From Actinomycetes bacterium (lineage in GTDB: Bacteria > Actinomycetota > Coriobacteriia > Coriobacteriales > Eggerthellaceae), in the NCBI GenBank assembly GCA_023395755.1, contig JAEWYG010000030.1, forward strand, positions 1 through 8,234: DNA of 8,234 nucleotides. The letters run 5' to 3'. The first letter of the stretch is position 1; every line of letters starts with the position of its first letter. Made by a program: the position numbers and the translations under genes. Shown here in pieces: positions 1 to 6,093 of the stretch. Below the pieces are notes generated by a model that saw nothing but the letters and a program-made list of their open reading frames with translations, made no database searches and was not told the origin of the DNA.

Positions 1-44
1 TTGTGCTGAGACCGGGCGGCTTGCATCGAGGGTGGGGCGGCGGC

Positions 45-446
45 TTATACGCCTGCCGCACCACCCGCTTCAAGTGCCGAACGTGCACCGCGCATGAGCA
101 TTTTTCCGAGCAGTACCCCGGCTATGCATACAACCAAACTGCCTCCTGCATAAAAGGCCCCCGTGCCGTACTTGCCGTTTTCTAGGAGGGAAAGCGTTTC
201 CAGTGAGAATGTTGAGAAAGTAGTGAATCCGCCGCACACTCCGGTTTTTAAGAACAGTAACAAGTTTGCGGGCATGCCAGGCCATCCGCTGGCTGCTTCA
301 ACGACGGCCCCAATGATCACAGCGCCGATAAAGTTTACCAGGAATGTCATAAGGGGGAAATCGCTCTCATAGGGAATGAGGCCCATTAGGTAGCGCGCCA
401 CGGAGCCAATGAATCCCCCGATGCCCACGCATAATATTGGAAGCAT
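45..446 (-). CDS. crcB: CrcB/Fluc family fluoride ion channel
   Basis: This gene encodes a small membrane protein of 133 residues that exports fluoride; family members work as dual-topology dimers in the cytoplasmic membrane. The sequence shows the family marks: GGFIGSVARY near the N-terminus (residues 10-19), an Asn in helix 2 (FLVNFIGA, N38), and the diagnostic GGFTTFSTFSLE (72-83). Four hydrophobic segments lie at about 2-22, 33-52, 61-82 and 97-118. The reading frame is open back to 587, but I chose the ATG at 446: it has a purine-rich ribosome site (GGGAAAGG about 8 bases upstream), gives the usual family length, starts directly in the first helix, and lies downstream of a good promoter that is itself inside the longer frame. 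Fluc proteins often occur as adjacent gene pairs; only one copy is visible, though the window ends 44 bases downstream. Family assignment is near certain. Confidence 0.95.
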   Translation of the reverse strand: MLPILCVGIGGFIGSVARYLMGLIPYESDFPLMTFLVNFIGAVIIGAVVEAASGWPGMPANLLLFLKTGVCGGFTTFSTFSLETLSLLENGKYGTGAFYAGGSLVVCIAGVLLGKMLMRGARSALEAGGAAGV

Positions 447-483
447 AACAATGCCTTTCCCGCCTTGTTTTTGGATGGGTGTC

Positions 484-511
484 AGTATACCGCTGCCTTT
501 CGATGCGGCAA
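484..511 (-). promoter_or_regulatory. Predicted sigma-70 type promoter of crcB
   Basis: Read on the minus strand, TTGCCG (511-506) and TATACT (489-484) are separated by 16 bases. Transcription would start near 477 and leave a leader of about 30 bases before the ATG at 446. That is too short for a fluoride riboswitch, and it supports the short crcB start. This is a prediction from consensus matching only. Confidence 0.55.
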
Positions 512-630
512 CCATTAAGTGTTTCTTAACTGAGCCTGAAATGGTGTTGACGGTTGCACTGTGAAGATATTTGGGAGCTCGACGCACGATAGGCTTGACC
601 TAATATCGGGGAAGCGAGATCGGCAAAGTT

Positions 631-723
631 ATGAGAAAGAGAAGTCACGCGTTTGCTGCTGCGTTGTTTGGTGCCGTGTTTATGCTGGGATTCGTGGGGT
701 TGGTTCTGGTTGCGAATAGGTGA
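631..723 (+). CDS. Possible small single-helix membrane protein (30 residues)
   Basis: An ATG-initiated frame of 30 codons encodes a basic start (MRKRSH) followed by an unbroken hydrophobic stretch of about 22 residues (AFAAALFGAVFMLGFVGLVL region) and ends in VANR. This is the layout of a one-helix membrane protein with its N-terminus in the cytoplasm. An in-frame TAA at 601 rules out a longer start. Support for translation is modest: GGGGAAG at 608-614 lies 16 bases from the ATG, which is too far for a good ribosome site, and only a weak GAG lies nearer. TTGACC at 595-600 could be a -35 box, but no matching -10 is clear. The frame lies between two leftward genes and reads toward the hairpin at 786-830, which has a T-rich tract on this strand. 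I recognise no family. It could be a chance frame. Confidence 0.35.
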   Translation: MRKRSHAFAAALFGAVFMLGFVGLVLVANR

Positions 724-785
724 ATGACCACACGAAAGAACGCGTCGGTCGTTTGAGGCAGAAGCTTGTTCTTTGTAAACATGAG

Positions 786-844
786 GCCATCCTCAGCTTA
801 GACAGTATTGTCGTTTAAGCTGAGGATGGCGGTGAGTTCTTTTT
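786..844. terminator. Perfect 15-bp hairpin, probable terminator of pyrE, possibly bidirectional
   Basis: The arm GCCATCCTCAGCTTA (786-800) pairs exactly with TAAGCTGAGGATGGC (816-830). Inside it, GACA (801-804) and TGTC (809-812) can extend the stem after a three-base bulge. The hairpin begins 12 bases past the pyrE stop codon. On the + strand it is followed by a T-rich tract (837-844), a good intrinsic terminator for transcripts coming from the left. On the minus strand the tail after the stem (CTCATGTTTAC) has only a poor U-run, so termination of pyrE may be less efficient or need another factor. Confidence 0.75.
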
Positions 845-1520
845 ACTTGGCTCCGTATTGCGCGTAGTAAACGTCGAGTGCAGCTTTTACATTATCGTCG
901 ATAACAACACGTCCTTGACAAGGGCGGTTGAGTAGATGTTCGGTTACTTCGGCCATATCTACGATAGATGCAGTGGGGAAGCCATAGCGTTCGCGCACCT
1001 CATCAAGTGCGCATATTTCGCCACCTTTGCCCACTTCCATGCGGTTGAGTGACACCATCAGACCCTTTACCTCGACATCTGCCTGGGACATGAGGATGGG
1101 GTGTGTTTCGTCGATAGACTTGCCCGAAGTGGTTACATCCTCCACGATAACCACGCGGTCTCCGTCCTTTAAATGGCTGCCTAGAAGAATACCCGTGTCG
1201 CCATGGTCTTTGACTTCTTTGCGATTCGAGCAGTAGCGTACTTCTTTGCCATAGAGTTCGTGCAGGGCCATGGTGGTGGTGACGGCCAAGGGGATGCCTT
1301 TGTATGCCGGTCCGAATACCACGTCGAAATCCAGCCCAAAGTTATCGTGGATAGCGCGAGCGTAGTAGCAGCCCAGTCGATGTAGCTGCTCCCCGGTTAC
1401 GTAAGCACCAGCGTTCATAAAAAAGGGAGATTGTCGACCGCTTTTCAACGTGAAATCACCGAATTTCAGTACGTCACTTTCCACCATGAATTCGATGAAC
1501 TCTTGCTTGTATGTTTCCAT
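843..1520 (-). CDS. pyrE: Orotate phosphoribosyltransferase
   Basis: The enzyme joins orotate to PRPP to give orotidine 5'-monophosphate in the cytoplasm, the fifth step of de novo pyrimidine synthesis. The 225-residue protein shows the family motifs in order: FGDFTLKSGRQSPFF (20-34), the substrate region FGPAYKGIPLA (69-79, with K74), the flexible catalytic loop NRKEVKDHGDTG (99-110, with K101, K104 and H106) and the PRPP-binding motif VVIVEDVTTSGKS (123-135). Length is close to the usual 210-230. The frame extends to 1601, but the ATG at 1520 is preferred: GGGAGAAAGGG lies just upstream and homologues begin about here; the 27 extra residues look like untranslated leader. No other pyr gene is adjacent, so the gene seems to stand alone. 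No convincing promoter was found between 1521 and 1670. Confidence 0.96.
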   Translation of the reverse strand: METYKQEFIEFMVESDVLKFGDFTLKSGRQSPFFMNAGAYVTGEQLHRLGCYYARAIHDNFGLDFDVVFGPAYKGIPLAVTTTMALHELYGKEVRYCSNRKEVKDHGDTGILLGSHLKDGDRVVIVEDVTTSGKSIDETHPILMSQADVEVKGLMVSLNRMEVGKGGEICALDEVRERYGFPTASIVDMAEVTEHLLNRPCQGRVVIDDNVKAALDVYYAQYGAK

Positions 1521-1670
1521 GGGGCCCTTTCTCCCGTAGTGTCGTATGGCTGCGTGTTGGCTTTGTCGTACGCGGCCGCATGTTCTCGTTATGGGTTCCA
1601 TGATACTTGATCGAACAGAAGAATCTTCACTATCGCCTCAAATTGTCCTTCTAAATTGCATTATGGGTTC
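1521..1670 (-). other. pyrE upstream region, no clear signals beyond the ribosome site
   Basis: This stretch lies between the pyrE start and the divergent transpeptidase promoter. It holds the pyrE ribosome site (GGGAGAAAGGG, minus strand, just before the ATG). I looked for a leftward -35/-10 pair and found only weak candidates, for example TATCAT read on the minus strand near 1600 without a good -35. I see no attenuator-type hairpin and no recognisable riboswitch. Confidence 0.4.
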
Positions 1671-1699
1671 TTGACAACTAATAGACAATATCTTATATT
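1671..1699 (+). promoter_or_regulatory. Strong predicted promoter of the L,D-transpeptidase gene
   Basis: A perfect TTGACA (1671-1676) is separated by 17 bases from TATATT (1694-1699). The spacer and surroundings are AT-rich compared with the coding sequence. The start of transcription would be near 1706, giving a leader of about 213 bases before the preferred ATG at 1919, unusually long for a simple gene. Confidence 0.75.
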
Positions 1700-1722
1700 A
1701 GTATCGGTCTGAAACACAAGTT

Positions 1723-1767
1723 GATTCGCCCGTCATTCGATCCCCCCCATCGAGTGGCGGGCGAATC
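1723..1767 (+). other. Long leader hairpin with a seven-C loop
   Basis: The arm 1723-1741 pairs with 1749-1767 over 19 consecutive positions (17 Watson-Crick pairs and two G-U wobbles at 1733/1757 and 1736/1754). The loop is exactly CCCCCCC (1742-1748). The hairpin begins about 17 bases after the predicted transcription start. No U-run follows, so it is not a standard intrinsic terminator. Downstream are G-rich runs (GAGGGCAGGG at 1773-1782, GAGGGG at 1785-1790) that could pair with the C loop. The stem is seen directly; any role in RNA stability or translation control of the transpeptidase gene is inference. Confidence 0.6.
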
Positions 1768-1918
1768 TCATTGAGGGCAGGGTTGAGGGGTTGTCGTTGT
1801 TCTTTTCGCTGACGGAGGCCGTACCGAGTTTTTCCGGGTATTCCGGGAAACGTTATCAAGTATGGCGTCTGACAAGAGTATAGTTTTTCCATTCGCAGTC
1901 GTTCAAACGGAGCAGAAT
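1768..1918 (+). other. Distal part of the transpeptidase leader
   Basis: The stretch has two short direct repeats, TTGAGGG (1771-1777 and 1783-1789) and TTCCGGG (1832-1838 and 1841-1847), and a weak 5-bp hairpin TTTCC/GGAAA (1831-1835 and 1846-1850). An alternative start ATG at 1862 is in frame but lacks a good ribosome site; the ATG at 1919 has GGAG (1909-1912) six bases upstream. I do not recognise a known riboswitch class here. Confidence 0.4.
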
Positions 1919-3499
1919 ATGGAAACTAACGACAATCCGAACGGCGAGCCAGAGGCCTCCTCAAGCTATCGCCCCCTTCAGCCCCTAGGGAAACACGACA
2001 AAAATGCCTTACGTAATCGGGCAAAAGCTTCCGATGGTCACGTTTCCGTTGGCGCCACGCCGACGAGACAAGTGTCTTTCACGCATAAACCGCATCGCTC
2101 ACGCAAGCCGTTGATAATCGGGGGCGTTATCGCTGCGCTATTGCTGGTGGTCTATGTGAGTGTTGCTGTTTACTTTACCTTCCATTTCATGCCGAATACC
2201 AAGATCGGTGGATCAGATGTTTCGCTTATGTCGTCAAGCGAGGCTGAAGGTGCGGTTTCGGGTGTGGTGGATGCCTATCAGTTCTCTCTTCAGGGGCAAG
2301 GTTTGAAACTTAGTTTGGAAGGTTCGAACTTAGCTTCTTCGCACAGTGCGGCAGAAGTGGCTCGTGAAGCGATGGCTGCCGAGAATCCTTGGGCTTGGCC
2401 AATAGAGATAACTCAGCAACACGACCAGACTCAGAAGCTTTCTCTGGCTTTTAGCGATCTAAAGGTTAAGGATGCCGTGCGTGAAGCGGTTGATGCGTAT
2501 AATTCGTCGGCTACAGATCCCGTCAATGCAAATATTGCTTTCGATAAGACAAAAGGTGCCTATGTGGTTACGCCTGAGAAAATAGGTACGAAGCTCGATG
2601 CAGATATGGTGGTTGATGCTGCGTGGAAGGCGGTCTCTTCGCTTTCGCCCTCAATGACGGTAGGCGACGACTTCTTGCAGAAACCGACAATCTTTTCAGA
2701 CGACGCCCGCTTAACAGCGGCAGTGGGTTCGGCGAACACCCTGATTGCGGCTGACTTCTCATTGATGATGGGGAAGGATAAGGCGGCCCAAGTAGACGCC
2801 TCCCTTGTTTCTCAGTGGATCAAACTTGGTGACGACTTTTCGGTGACGTTTGACGATGCTGCGCTTACCGCATGGGCGAATGACCTCGCGAAAGCATGCA
2901 ATACGGTAGGAACCACCCGTACCTATACGCGTGCGGACGGCAAAGAATTCAGCGTATCGGGTGGCGTGTATGGCTGGGAAGTGAAAACCGATGAGTTGTT
3001 AGCCCAGGTGAAGGAGGGCGTGACAACTGGTCGTCGCGATGCCCTTGAAATTCCTTGTGGGGCGAAGGGTGATGCCTACAACGGTGCAGGTAAGCGCGAC
3101 TGGGGTAATCGCTATATGGATGTCGATCTAACCGAGCAGCATGCGCGTTTCTACGACGAGTCGGGCGCAATTATTTGGGAGTCGGATATTGTAACCGGCA
3201 TTCCCGATGGTGAACACGATACCCCCACGGGTGTGTACTGGGTTAACCGTAAGGCAAGCCCCTCTATTCTCAGCGGGTATCAGGGTGAAACGAATACCTA
3301 CAACACCGAGGTGCAGTACTGGATGCCGTTCGTGGGAGATGCTGTTGGCTTCCACGATGCTGAGTGGCAAAGCGCATTTGGTGGAACGCGTTACAAAGAT
3401 GGCTTTGGAAGCCACGGTTGTGTGAACCTGCCTCCCGAGAAGGCTAAAGAACTCTACGCTTTACTGGTGGAGGCCGATACGGTGGTTTGCCACTGGTAG
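1919..3499 (+). CDS. Membrane-anchored L,D-transpeptidase (YkuD domain) with peptidoglycan-binding-4-like repeats
   Basis: The protein (526 residues from the preferred ATG; 545 from the ATG at 1862) is predicted to form 3-3 cross-links in peptidoglycan outside the membrane. It has a polar, basic cytoplasmic tail (1-64, ending HKPHRSRK), one membrane helix (about 65-88), and a long extracellular region. The start of that region, MPNTKIGGSDVSLMSSSEAE, matches the opening of PG_binding_4 (PF12229-type) domains; a second such unit probably ends at GGVYGWEVKTDEL. The C-terminal YkuD domain begins near 400 (MDVDLTEQHARFY), contains HDTPTGVYWV, and carries the catalytic signature H479 ... SHGCVNL with C501 as nucleophile. 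The layout is that of Ldt-type enzymes of Gram-positive bacteria. It has its own promoter and long leader. The next gene has a separate promoter, and no clear terminator was seen after the stop. Confidence 0.93.
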   Translation: METNDNPNGEPEASSSYRPLQPLGKHDKNALRNRAKASDGHVSVGATPTRQVSFTHKPHRSRKPLIIGGVIAALLLVVYVSVAVYFTFHFMPNTKIGGSDVSLMSSSEAEGAVSGVVDAYQFSLQGQGLKLSLEGSNLASSHSAAEVAREAMAAENPWAWPIEITQQHDQTQKLSLAFSDLKVKDAVREAVDAYNSSATDPVNANIAFDKTKGAYVVTPEKIGTKLDADMVVDAAWKAVSSLSPSMTVGDDFLQKPTIFSDDARLTAAVGSANTLIAADFSLMMGKDKAAQVDASLVSQWIKLGDDFSVTFDDAALTAWANDLAKACNTVGTTRTYTRADGKEFSVSGGVYGWEVKTDELLAQVKEGVTTGRRDALEIPCGAKGDAYNGAGKRDWGNRYMDVDLTEQHARFYDESGAIIWESDIVTGIPDGEHDTPTGVYWVNRKASPSILSGYQGETNTYNTEVQYWMPFVGDAVGFHDAEWQSAFGGTRYKDGFGSHGCVNLPPEKAKELYALLVEADTVVCHW

Positions 3500-3569
3500 T
3501 GGATTGGTCACGTATGGCATGAGTACGGTGCAATCTCTTTGACATGAAACCAGTACAAGTCCTTCATTT

Positions 3570-3598
3570 TTGACCACGAGATTTGGAATGATTATAAA
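3570..3598 (+). promoter_or_regulatory. Predicted promoter of the ABC transporter operon
   Basis: TTGACC (3570-3575) and TATAAA (3593-3598) are 17 bases apart in an AT-rich stretch. Transcription would begin near 3605, about 53 bases before the ATPase start. It is the only strong candidate between the transpeptidase stop and the ATPase gene, so the ABC pair is probably its own operon. Confidence 0.7.
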
Positions 3599-3657
3599 AA
3601 TAAGGGACAATTTAAACTGTTGCTTGGTCAACTTCTTGGTTTATGAGGGGTACGACA

Positions 3658-4368
3658 ATGGATGCTTTGTTGAATGATCCTACGTTGAATTTGGGGCAAG
3701 CGAGCGACGTTTTGTGCGCCGAAAATCTTGCGTACGGCTATGGAAAAGATCCGGTATGGAACGACGTATCCTTTTGTTTGAAGGCTGGTGAAGTAGCCTT
3801 TTTGGAGGGACCGAACGGTGCGGGAAAATCTACGCTTTTGCGCTGCTTGGCGGGATGGGATGCGCCGAGAAAGGGTGAAGTGCAGCTTTGTGGAGAGCGT
3901 TTCACGGGGTCGAATCGTGCCCAGCGTTCGCACATTGCCTTTGTTCCCGATATTCCCGCGTTCTATGATGACCTGACTGCTGGTGAGCATGTCGGCTTTA
4001 TGCTGAATGCCAATCATATATCCATGGACGGAAATCCTGCTAATCGTCTTATGGAGGCGTTCGGGTTAGCGCGGCATGCGGGTCAGTTGCCCTCGTCGTT
4101 TTCTCGTGGCATGAGACAAAAGCTTGCCTTGGTTTTGGCGTTCGCTCTGCAACCGCGTTTGTTACTTTTTGATGAGCCTTATGGCCCGCTTGACCGGGCC
4201 TCGTCCGTGGTTCTAAGCGGGCTTATTACTGAGGCGTGCAACGGCGGTGCTGCGGCTTTAGTGAGTTGCCATCACGATGTCCCACAATTGAGCCCCGATA
4301 TTCTTATGCGCCTTGAAAATGGTTGTCTGTGTGTTGCTGCGGAGGAAACCGGCAATCATGCTGCATGA
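3658..4368 (+). CDS. ABC transporter ATP-binding protein
   Basis: This cytoplasmic ATPase (236 residues) is the motor of an ABC transporter, with the next gene as its likely membrane partner. Visible motifs are Walker A GPNGAGKST (51-59), Walker B LLLFDEP (168-174), D-loop GPLD (176-179) and a switch histidine (H205/H206 in SCHHD). The signature is FSRGMRQK (148-155), a departure from LSGGQ of the kind common in single-domain ABC-2/CcmA-like exporters. At the usual Q-loop position the sequence reads FVPDIPAFYDDLT (95-107), without a Gln. An in-frame ATG at 3643 exists, but the AGGGG at 3646-3650 inside that extension is a good ribosome site for the ATG at 3658. The last bases overlap the permease gene. 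Substrate cannot be told from the sequence; the architecture favours export, which is inference. Confidence 0.92.
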   Translation: MDALLNDPTLNLGQASDVLCAENLAYGYGKDPVWNDVSFCLKAGEVAFLEGPNGAGKSTLLRCLAGWDAPRKGEVQLCGERFTGSNRAQRSHIAFVPDIPAFYDDLTAGEHVGFMLNANHISMDGNPANRLMEAFGLARHAGQLPSSFSRGMRQKLALVLAFALQPRLLLFDEPYGPLDRASSVVLSGLITEACNGGAAALVSCHHDVPQLSPDILMRLENGCLCVAAEETGNHAA

Positions 4369-5875
4369 TATGCGCTTGCTGTTCTGGCTTCGTGCTCGGC
4401 ATATGCATACGAAAGCACTCTCGATGCTGCATATCTTGGGATCTGACTTTCAGCATGATCGCAGCTGGAGTGAGCGGGCATACCAGTTTTATGCGGTTAT
4501 TGTTGTGGTGATTTGTCTGGCCTTATTGTGGGCGGCACTCCTCGATGTGGCAACAGCCTTTTTCTCGACGGCAGGCTTGCCGGTGGCGGAAGCCTTGTTT
4601 TTCGCAGGGCTTTTAGCGCCGATTGTTCTTTTTGTTGCACTGGGTTTTGGTGCACTGCGTTCGTCAATTATCAAGTTATCTCGCCCCGATATTGCCTTTA
4701 TTGCAGCAAGCGCGTTGGATACGCGTGCCATTCTCGTGGTGGCCCTTGCTTTTGATGCTGTGGTGGTAGGGGTGGTGGCGGTTCTCGTTGGTTATTTCGT
4801 TGCTATGTGCTTAAGTGTTGGGCTGGGCGTGGCGGTAAACTTGCTAGTAACTGCTTTTTTGGGAGCGCTCTTAGCGATTGCTGCACTGGGCGCAGCTTGG
4901 CTTGTTGGCCTTTTGCGATTGGTTCTTGAGCAAACGAGACGTCGCTGGGCCGTGCTTGTCATGCTTGCGGTGGCGGTGTTGCTGGTGGCTGGTCTTTGTT
5001 GTGGGTTGGTTTTGCTTATGAGTCCCAGCGGTGTGCTTGTGGATAGTGGTGGCTTTCTGTGTGGAGTGATGACCGCGGTGGCAATAGGGGAGCTTGTGGC
5101 GCTCGTGATGCTTACTTCGCATCTTGACGTTACCGCAGTGATTAAGCAAAACGCCTTGTACGCCGAACTGCAGCCCTTTGGTATGCTTTCGCCGCTCGAC
5201 CCCGCGTTGGTGCGTGACTATCGAAGGAGGGTTAAGCTGGCGGGGCGTCGCCCTGTATTCCACCTGCCTGCTACCACGGGAAGAGGGGCTGTTGTGATGC
5301 GCGCTGCCCTTTCGACGGTTCGTCAATATGAGGGCCTGCCTGCTCTTTTGATGCAGGGGGCTACGGTTGCTCCTCTCGGTCTTCTTGCTCTGTCGGGCAC
5401 GGGAGGCATGGTTGTCTTCTTGTTTTGGCTCGTACTACTGGTCCAGTTTCCGCAGGGGGCACAGACGGGCACTCAGGCATTTCGCGACGATACGCGGGTG
5501 CGACTTATTCGTGATCAGCTGCCCTTCAGTGCGCTGGAATTACTGGCTCTCGACTCGCTGCCAGCATTCCTTCTTGTGAACGTGGTTTCATGTATAACGG
5601 TGGTTTTTATGCCGCTGCCGGGTATTTCTTTGCTGGCTGCGCTGGTGCTTGTTGTGCTGCTGAACGCGAGTATTTTTCTGAGCTGCGGTCTCGACGCTAT
5701 CCGTCTCTTTCCGGGAGGTCCACGTCCCTGTTATGAAATGGGAGCATTTGCGCTGGTTGCAATTGTGGCAGCATGTTCGTTTTTATCGTCTCCGTGGCTT
5801 GTTGCTATTGGGGTGGTGGTTGTGTGCGCCGTTGTGGCGTCGGTGGTTCATGGTGGAGTCGAATGCGCACGCTAA
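4358..5875 (+). CDS. Polytopic membrane protein, probable ABC transporter permease partner
   Basis: The 505-residue protein is very hydrophobic, with about 10-12 predicted membrane helices: clusters at about 45-100, 125-190, 196-253, 333-364, 402-440 and 460-497. A long basic loop separates the two halves (about 254-330, with RDYRRRVKLAGRR near 286-298) and probably faces the cytoplasm. I recognise no named family motif. Its role as the permease is inferred from position: its start overlaps the ATPase gene by 11 bases, the typical sign of translational coupling. The ATG at 4358 is preferred because GGAGGA lies at 4341-4346; the frame extends to 4313 without a better site, and an ATG at 4370 is possible. 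A weak hairpin (5916-5930) follows the stop. Substrate unknown; being a fused double permease half (two sets of helices in one chain) would fit a transporter with one such subunit. Confidence 0.75.
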   Translation: MLHDMRLLFWLRARHMHTKALSMLHILGSDFQHDRSWSERAYQFYAVIVVVICLALLWAALLDVATAFFSTAGLPVAEALFFAGLLAPIVLFVALGFGALRSSIIKLSRPDIAFIAASALDTRAILVVALAFDAVVVGVVAVLVGYFVAMCLSVGLGVAVNLLVTAFLGALLAIAALGAAWLVGLLRLVLEQTRRRWAVLVMLAVAVLLVAGLCCGLVLLMSPSGVLVDSGGFLCGVMTAVAIGELVALVMLTSHLDVTAVIKQNALYAELQPFGMLSPLDPALVRDYRRRVKLAGRRPVFHLPATTGRGAVVMRAALSTVRQYEGLPALLMQGATVAPLGLLALSGTGGMVVFLFWLVLLVQFPQGAQTGTQAFRDDTRVRLIRDQLPFSALELLALDSLPAFLLVNVVSCITVVFMPLPGISLLAALVLVVLLNASIFLSCGLDAIRLFPGGPRPCYEMGAFALVAIVAACSFLSSPWLVAIGVVVVCAVVASVVHGGVECAR

Positions 5876-5972
5876 GGCAGATGCATCGTCCCTTCTTGGA
5901 GGGGTGACGACCGATGGTGCGTTTTGCACCCACCTACCTTTGATCACACTCTCTCCCGCGGTGGCTTTTCGG

Positions 5973-6001
5973 TTGTCTCTGTTACGGCAATGGCGTATAC
6001 T
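5973..6001 (+). promoter_or_regulatory. Predicted promoter of feoAB
   Basis: TTGTCT (5973-5978) and TATACT (5996-6001) are 17 bases apart. The start of transcription would be near 6008, about 45 bases before the TTG start codon, so feoAB has a promoter separate from the ABC operon. An inverted repeat lies just downstream of the -10 box. Confidence 0.65.
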
Positions 6002-6010
6002 GCTCTGGAA

Positions 6011-6026
6011 GTTAGTACCAGCTAAC
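6011..6026 (+). promoter_or_regulatory. Inverted repeat at the predicted feoAB transcription start, possible operator
   Basis: GTTAG (6011-6015) and CTAAC (6022-6026) form a perfect 5-bp inverted repeat around six bases. It sits 10 bases after the -10 box, where a repressor would block transcription. Iron uptake genes are commonly controlled by Fur or DtxR-type iron repressors. The half-sites recall the GTTAG/CTAAC core of DtxR/IdeR boxes, but the spacing (6 rather than 1) does not match that consensus, and it does not resemble a Fur box. It could also be a small RNA hairpin. Confidence 0.35.
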
Positions 6027-6042
6027 ACATTTATTGAATTTC

Positions 6043-6055
6043 GGAGAACCTTTTG
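6043..6055 (+). promoter_or_regulatory. Ribosome binding site fixing a TTG start for feoAB
   Basis: GGAG (6043-6046) is followed after six bases by TTG (6053-6055), which opens the feoAB frame. No in-frame ATG lies between it and the FeoA domain core, whose conserved start (NLPIGKTATVV) begins at about residue 13. This site decides the start. Confidence 0.75.
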
Positions 6056-6093
6056 ACCACTTTGGATAACCTTTTGACCACTTTGGATAACCT
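6047..6093 (+). repeat. 21-bp tandem duplication over the feoAB start codon
   Basis: A 21-base unit beginning AACCTTTTGACC occurs at 6047-6067 and exactly again at 6068-6088, followed by a further AACCT (6089-6093) before the sequence diverges. The unit is in frame and gives the protein two copies of the heptapeptide LTTLDNL (first Leu read as initiator Met). Both copies contain the TTG start, but only the first has the GGAG upstream. The 5-base AACCT flanking each side suggests slippage or misalignment duplication of an original single copy. Confidence 0.9.

Noticed and set aside
1..44. Possible start of another leftward gene (ATG at 26-24, minus strand) just after crcB, for example a second crcB copy
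   Set aside because: Only eight codons are visible, there is no purine-rich ribosome site upstream, and the residues (MQAARSQH) do not resemble a CrcB start.
538..562. Fluoride riboswitch-like wording (ATGGTGTTGACGG) near crcB
   Set aside because: It is on the strand opposite to crcB, lacks the closing stems, and the predicted crcB leader is only about 30 bases.
447..587. N-terminal extension of crcB to the ATG at 587
   Set aside because: The extra 47 residues are not CrcB-like, and the best promoter and ribosome site lie inside them; the ATG at 446 gives the usual family length.
1521..1601. N-terminal extension of pyrE to the ATG at 1601
   Set aside because: A good ribosome site sits directly before the ATG at 1520, where family members begin; the extension has no family similarity that I can see.
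1698..1892. Leftward 64-codon frame over the transpeptidase leader
   Set aside because: It runs through the strong promoter and hairpin of the rightward gene, overlaps its start, and has no recognisable domain.
3568..3577. TTTTGACCAC shared by the ABC promoter and the two copies at the feoAB start (6051-6060, 6072-6081)
   Set aside because: In one place it is a -35 box and in the other a coding start; position and context differ, so chance is the simpler explanation.
5916..5930. Hairpin GGTGC-GTTTT-GCACC after the permease stop as an operon terminator
   Set aside because: The stem is only 5 bp and the tail has no real T-run (CACCTACCTTTG), so it is too weak to call.
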